DNA of 10,583 nucleotides from Caulobacter sp. Lineage in GTDB: Bacteria > Pseudomonadota > Alphaproteobacteria > Caulobacterales > Caulobacteraceae. This document shows, one piece after another, positions 7,818 to 10,583 of the stretch. The stretch lies in contig JACMOF010000157.1 of assembly GCA_014378155.1 (NCBI GenBank), positions 1 to 10,583 on the forward strand, given 5' to 3'. The notes beneath the pieces were generated by a model. The model saw only the letters and a program-made list of their open reading frames with translations, ran no database searches and was not told the DNA's origin. Each line of letters opens with the position of its first letter. Position 1 is the stretch's first letter. The position numbers and the translations under genes were made by a program.

Positions 7818-9527
7818 ATGAATATCGATCGACGCAGAGCCTTGGCCCTCTTTGGTTTCGGCGGCGCGGGCGCGGCCGGCGAGGCGATGGCCGCCACGCC
7901 CGAGGGCTTGCACGCCGCCCTGGCGCGCTTTGACCACGGTGTCGCCTCGGGCGACCCGCTGTCCGACCGGGTCATCCTGTGGACGCGGGTGACCGCGCCG
8001 GACGCCAAGGCCCCGGTCGGCGTGCGCTGGGACGTGGCGACCGACCCGGCCTTCAAAAACATCGTCAAGCAAGGCCACGCGACCGCCGACGCCTCGCGCG
8101 ACAACACGGTCAAGGTCGACGTCATCGGCCTGAAGCCAGCCACGGACTATTTCTACCGCTTCCGCCAGACCGTGAACCGCAAGGCCGTGGGCGAGGCGGT
8201 TGTCGGTCGTACCCGGACCCTGCCGGTTGGGCCGACCAAGGACGTGGTGCTGGCGGTGGTGTCGTGTAGCCTCTATCCGGCCGGCTATTTCAACGCCTAT
8301 GACGCGATCGCCAAGCTGCCGCGTGTCGACGCCGTGCTGCACCTGGGCGACTACATCTACGAATATGGCGCGGCGCCCGACCAGTACGGCATGGCCTCGC
8401 CGACCGCCAAGACGCGGATTCCCAATCCGCCGCATGAGCTGCTGAGCTTGGCCGACTACCGTCTGCGTCATGCCCAGCACAAGAGCGATCCCGCCGCCCA
8501 GGCCGCCCACGCCCGCGCGCCCTGGATCGGGGTCTGGGACGACCACGAGACCGCGGACAACAGCTGGGTAGGCGGGGCCGAGAACCATCAACCGGCTACC
8601 GAGGGCGATTGGGCCAAGCGCAAGGCCGCCGGCATCAAGGCCTATTACGAATGGATGCCGATCCGCGAGCCGGTGGCCGGCGCCCTGCCCGAGGCCTCGT
8701 GGCGCGGCTTCCAGTTCGGCGATGTCGCCACCTTGCTGATGACCGAGACCCGCCTGACGGCCCGCACCCACCAGCTGGACTATTCGCACGATCTGGCCGG
8801 GGCCGACGGCAAGCCGGACTTCGCCGCCTTCGCCGTCAAGCTGAAGGACCCCACCCGGCGGATGATGGGCCAGGGCCAGGAACAGTGGCTGGCTCGGGAG
8901 GTCGATGGTTCGGTCAAGAGCGGAACCGCCTGGCAGGTGCTGGGCAACCAGGTGGTGATGGCCCGGGTGGCCAACGCCGATCTCAAGGCGACCATGGGCG
9001 AGCCGGCCTTTGCCGACCTGCTGGCCAAGCTGCCGCCCTATCTCGCCAAGGCGGTCGAGCAGAGCCGCGCCTTGGCGGCGATCGACACGCCCTCCAATCT
9101 TGACGCCTGGGACGGCTATCCGGCCGACCGCCAGCGCGTCTACGACATCTTCAAGGCCAGCCAGGCCCGCCCGATCGTGCTCTCTGGCGACAGTCACGCC
9201 TTCTGGGCCAACGAGCTGTGGGACGACGCGGGCACGACGCGGGTGGCGGCCGAGTTCGGAGTCACCTCGGTGGCCTCCCCCGGCTACAGCGACTACCTGC
9301 CCGGCGCCCCGATCGGCAAGGCCTTCGTGGCCCGCAACAAGGAGGTCAAGTTCACCGACCACGCCGCCAAGGGCTTCCTGCTACTGACCCTGGAGCACGG
9401 CCGGGCGACCGGCGAGCTGATGGCGGTCTCGACGATCCTGTCGCCGAGCTACGAGACCAGGGTGCTCAAGCGCTTCGTGGTCACGCCCGGCGAAGATGGC
9501 GGGGTGAAGGCGCTGGCGGAGGGGTGA
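7818..9527 (+). CDS. phoD: PhoD-family alkaline phosphatase, Tat-exported
   Basis: A 569-residue PhoD-type metallophosphatase that releases phosphate from phosphomono- or phosphodiesters outside the cytoplasm. The start at 7818 has GGGGGAG seven bases upstream. The N terminus MNIDRRRALALFGFGGAGAA is a twin-arginine signal, with cleavage likely after AMA (25), as expected for an enzyme that folds around metals before export. The N-terminal PhoD domain (about 38-135) opens with FDHGVASGDPL. The catalytic domain shows VVSCSLYPAGYFNAY (147-161, C150 being the family's metal-ligand cysteine), VLHLGDYIYEYG (173-184), IGVWDDHETADNSW (237-250) and VLSGDSHAFWANEL (454-467). All family motifs are intact. 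PhoD enzymes use Fe(III) and Ca(II) and are typically induced by phosphate starvation, but no clear Pho box was seen upstream. It is divergent from the ferritin-like gene and is followed by a hairpin terminator. Some relatives are called phospholipase D-like; specificity is inference. Confidence 0.93.
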   Translation: MNIDRRRALALFGFGGAGAAGEAMAATPEGLHAALARFDHGVASGDPLSDRVILWTRVTAPDAKAPVGVRWDVATDPAFKNIVKQGHATADASRDNTVKVDVIGLKPATDYFYRFRQTVNRKAVGEAVVGRTRTLPVGPTKDVVLAVVSCSLYPAGYFNAYDAIAKLPRVDAVLHLGDYIYEYGAAPDQYGMASPTAKTRIPNPPHELLSLADYRLRHAQHKSDPAAQAAHARAPWIGVWDDHETADNSWVGGAENHQPATEGDWAKRKAAGIKAYYEWMPIREPVAGALPEASWRGFQFGDVATLLMTETRLTARTHQLDYSHDLAGADGKPDFAAFAVKLKDPTRRMMGQGQEQWLAREVDGSVKSGTAWQVLGNQVVMARVANADLKATMGEPAFADLLAKLPPYLAKAVEQSRALAAIDTPSNLDAWDGYPADRQRVYDIFKASQARPIVLSGDSHAFWANELWDDAGTTRVAAEFGVTSVASPGYSDYLPGAPIGKAFVARNKEVKFTDHAAKGFLLLTLEHGRATGELMAVSTILSPSYETRVLKRFVVTPGEDGGVKALAEG

Positions 9528-9535
9528 CCTTTCCA

Positions 9536-9571
9536 CCGCTCATCCCGGCGAATGGCGGGATGAGCGGGTTT
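9536..9571 (+). terminator. Rho-independent-type terminator of phoD
   Basis: CCGCTCATCCCG (9536-9547) and CGGGATGAGCGG (9556-9567) form a perfect 12-bp stem with an 8-base loop, beginning nine bases after the phoD stop codon. It is followed by G and three T residues, so the U-tract is short. The position and stem strength support a terminator. Confidence 0.75.
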
Positions 9572-9660
9572 GGCGTCACCGCCGCTCTCCACGAATTCTG
9601 CAAATCGGGCCGATGACCGCTCCATGTGCGCAGTCCAGGCTCCGTCCGATGAGAAGAGCC

Positions 9661-10062
9661 CTACGCCTCGCGCTCCGCCAGGGCGCCATTCTCCCACACC
9701 CGGTAGAAGCACGAGCGGAAGCCCACGTGGCAGGCGCCGCCGTCGCCTTGCGGGCGGACCTTGATCAGCACGGCGTCCTGGTCGCAGTCGATGCGCAGCT
9801 CGGTGACGATCTGAAGTTGGCCGCTGGTCTCGCCCTTCTTCCAGAGGGTGTTGCGCGAGCGGCTGAAATAGTGGGCGACGCCGGGGTCCAGCGTGCGCTT
9901 CAGCGCCTTGTCGGTCATCCAGGCGGACATCAGGATTTCGCCGGTGTCGGCATGCTGGGCGATGGCGGCGACCAGGCCCTGGGCGTCGAAACGCGGCGTG
10001 ATCGCGGCGCCGCCCTCGAGCGCGGTGGTATCGGCGGCGGCGGGGAAGATCTGGGAGGTCAT
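9661..10062 (-). CDS. hisI: Phosphoribosyl-AMP cyclohydrolase
   Basis: A 133-residue monofunctional HisI, which opens the adenine ring of phosphoribosyl-AMP in the third step of histidine biosynthesis in the cytoplasm. Hallmarks: [25 protein letters not shown] (25-49, in two halves), the [17 protein letters not shown] core (65-81), IDCDQDAVL (91-99) and [13 protein letters not shown] (109-121). C93, C111 and C118 match the three zinc cysteines of the family and D92, D94 and D96 the magnesium aspartates. The length is that of the stand-alone enzyme with no HisE domain. The start at 10062 is chosen by homology; the same frame stays open to 10347, but that part overlaps the DUF817 remnant and has no family resemblance. 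No other his gene is nearby. The 5' end is only 10 bp from the presumed start of the divergent DUF817 remnant. Confidence 0.95.
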   Translation of the reverse strand: MTSQIFPAAADTTALEGGAAITPRFDAQGLVAAIAQHADTGEILMSAWMTDKALKRTLDPGVAHYFSRSRNTLWKKGETSGQLQIVTELRIDCDQDAVLIKVRPQGDGGACHVGFRSCFYRVWENGALAEREA

Positions 10063-10072
10063 GGGGCGACTT

Positions 10073-10423
10073 ATGGCGCCCCCTCGCCGGGCGTCAAAGC
10101 GTGGATCAAGGAACGGGTCGCGACGCTGGTCGCCAGGGTCAGGCGGTGGGCCGAGCGCTCGCGGCTCATGGGCTGGACGCACGAGTTTCTGCTGTTTGGC
10201 CTCAAGCAGGCCTGGGCCTGCCTGTTCGGCGCCTGTTGTTGGCCCCGATCGTCGGCATGGTGCGCCATCCACCGGTCTGGACCACCTGGCCGGCGCCTGG
10301 GCCGATCCCAGCCAGCGCGACGGCTGGCATAGGGTGTCGATCGGCAAGCTGGGCGCCTGGTACCTGCTGATGCTGCTCAGCTATGTGCTGGTTACGGCGG
10401 TGCATCCGCCGAGGAAGGCTTGA
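10073..10423 (+). pseudogene. DUF817 membrane protein, internally deleted and frameshifted
   Basis: Two ends of a DUF817 integral membrane protein remain, in different frames. The N-terminal part (reading from about 10084, through [18 protein letters not shown] to [20 protein letters not shown], ending near 10233) has the family's hallmark [17 protein letters not shown]. The C-terminal part, in another frame from about 10289, reads [12 protein letters not shown], then [22 protein letters not shown], and stops at 10423. A third frame between them reads [10 protein letters not shown] (about 10233-10262), the natural continuation of the first membrane helix, suggesting one missing base near 10230. 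The family is about 260-290 residues (from memory), so some 150 central residues, carrying most membrane helices, are gone. The only nearby ATG (10073) is out of frame; one extra C in the C-run 10079-10083 would join it to the N-terminal part. The function of DUF817 is unknown and this copy cannot make the full protein. Confidence 0.8.
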
Positions 10424-10471
10424 TGAACCTGGTCCGCGAACATCGTGGGCAATGTCGCCAGACGTTCGGTG

Positions 10472-10583
10472 TCAATCCGGTTCGAACATCAGACGCAGCA
10501 CGTTCAGGACACGATCCAGGGCTTCATCTTCCAACCGGCCCAGCCGCCTGATCAAACGGCCTCGCGCCACGGCCCGCACCTGA
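10472..10583 (-). CDS. C-terminal end of a probable PemK/MazF-family toxin, 5' part outside window
   Basis: The last 36 residues of a gene entering from the right edge: QVRAVARGRLIRRLGRLED, then EALDRVLNVLRLMFEPD and stop TGA at 10474-10472. The pattern of a conserved QVRAV strand, then R/RLGRL and a final amphipathic helix with a D/E-A-L-x-x-V core, is the standard ending of MazF/PemK ribonuclease toxins of type II toxin-antitoxin systems. The catalytic part and any antitoxin gene lie outside the window. The call rests on a short tail, so it is probable rather than certain. The stop is 48 bp from the stop of the DUF817 remnant, which is convergent to it. Confidence 0.65.
   Translation of the reverse strand, partial: QVRAVARGRLIRRLGRLEDEALDRVLNVLRLMFEPD

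Noticed and set aside
7785..9362. 525-codon minus-strand frame opposite phoD
   Set aside because: It is antisense to phoD, whose motifs are intact, and has a repetitive Gly/Val/Arg composition typical of antisense frames in GC-rich DNA.
10063..10347. Long N-terminal extension of hisI
   Set aside because: It overlaps the DUF817 remnant and lacks HisI similarity; the ATG at 10062 fits the stand-alone HisI length.
10383..10583. Plus-strand open frame at the right edge
   Set aside because: It overlaps the DUF817 C-terminal remnant and is antisense to the toxin-like tail, with an Arg/Ser-rich translation and no recognisable motif.

Overview
The window is GC-rich, dense bacterial chromosome. A large TonB-dependent receptor, a Tat-exported PhoD-type phosphatase, a monofunctional HisI, a PaaI thioesterase and a DUF817 remnant together fit an alphaproteobacterium of the Caulobacter type. 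That assignment is inferred from gene style and protein similarity recalled from memory, not from a search.

Layout. Positions 1-4814 are all on the minus strand. Read from right to left they are rluD (23S rRNA pseudouridine synthase), a small exported Gly/Tyr-rich protein of unknown function, an ETHE1/Blh-type metallo-beta-lactamase-fold protein whose metal ligands are replaced, a PaaI-type thioesterase, tRNA-Ser(CGA), and a GH13 alpha-glucosidase that runs off the left edge. At 4868 transcription turns to the plus strand for a TonB-dependent receptor. The receptor meets a convergent encapsulated-ferritin-like gene across a perfect 28-bp palindrome that probably stops transcription from both sides. 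The ferritin-like gene is divergent from a phoD-like alkaline phosphatase, and their 81-bp spacer holds a strong inverted repeat. After the phoD terminator comes hisI (minus), then a broken DUF817 membrane-protein gene (plus), and finally the C-terminal end of a probable PemK/MazF-family toxin (minus) cut by the right edge.

How the genes may work together. The window is mostly a mosaic of single-gene units rather than one pathway. The nearest thing to a functional cluster is 4868-9527: an outer-membrane transporter, a ferroxidase-type ferritin-like protein and an exported phosphatase. These would fit iron or phosphate acquisition and storage, but no recognisable Fur or Pho box was seen.

Most notable points: (1) the MBL-fold protein keeps its family's whole length but has lost all three expected iron ligands; (2) the EncFtn-like protein keeps the ferroxidase residues but lacks the encapsulin-targeting tail, and no shell gene is visible; (3) the small exported protein carries a TonB-box-like motif just after its signal peptide; (4) the DUF817 gene has lost its middle and is frameshifted. 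No CRISPR array, insertion sequence, phage module or complete novel defence system is visible.
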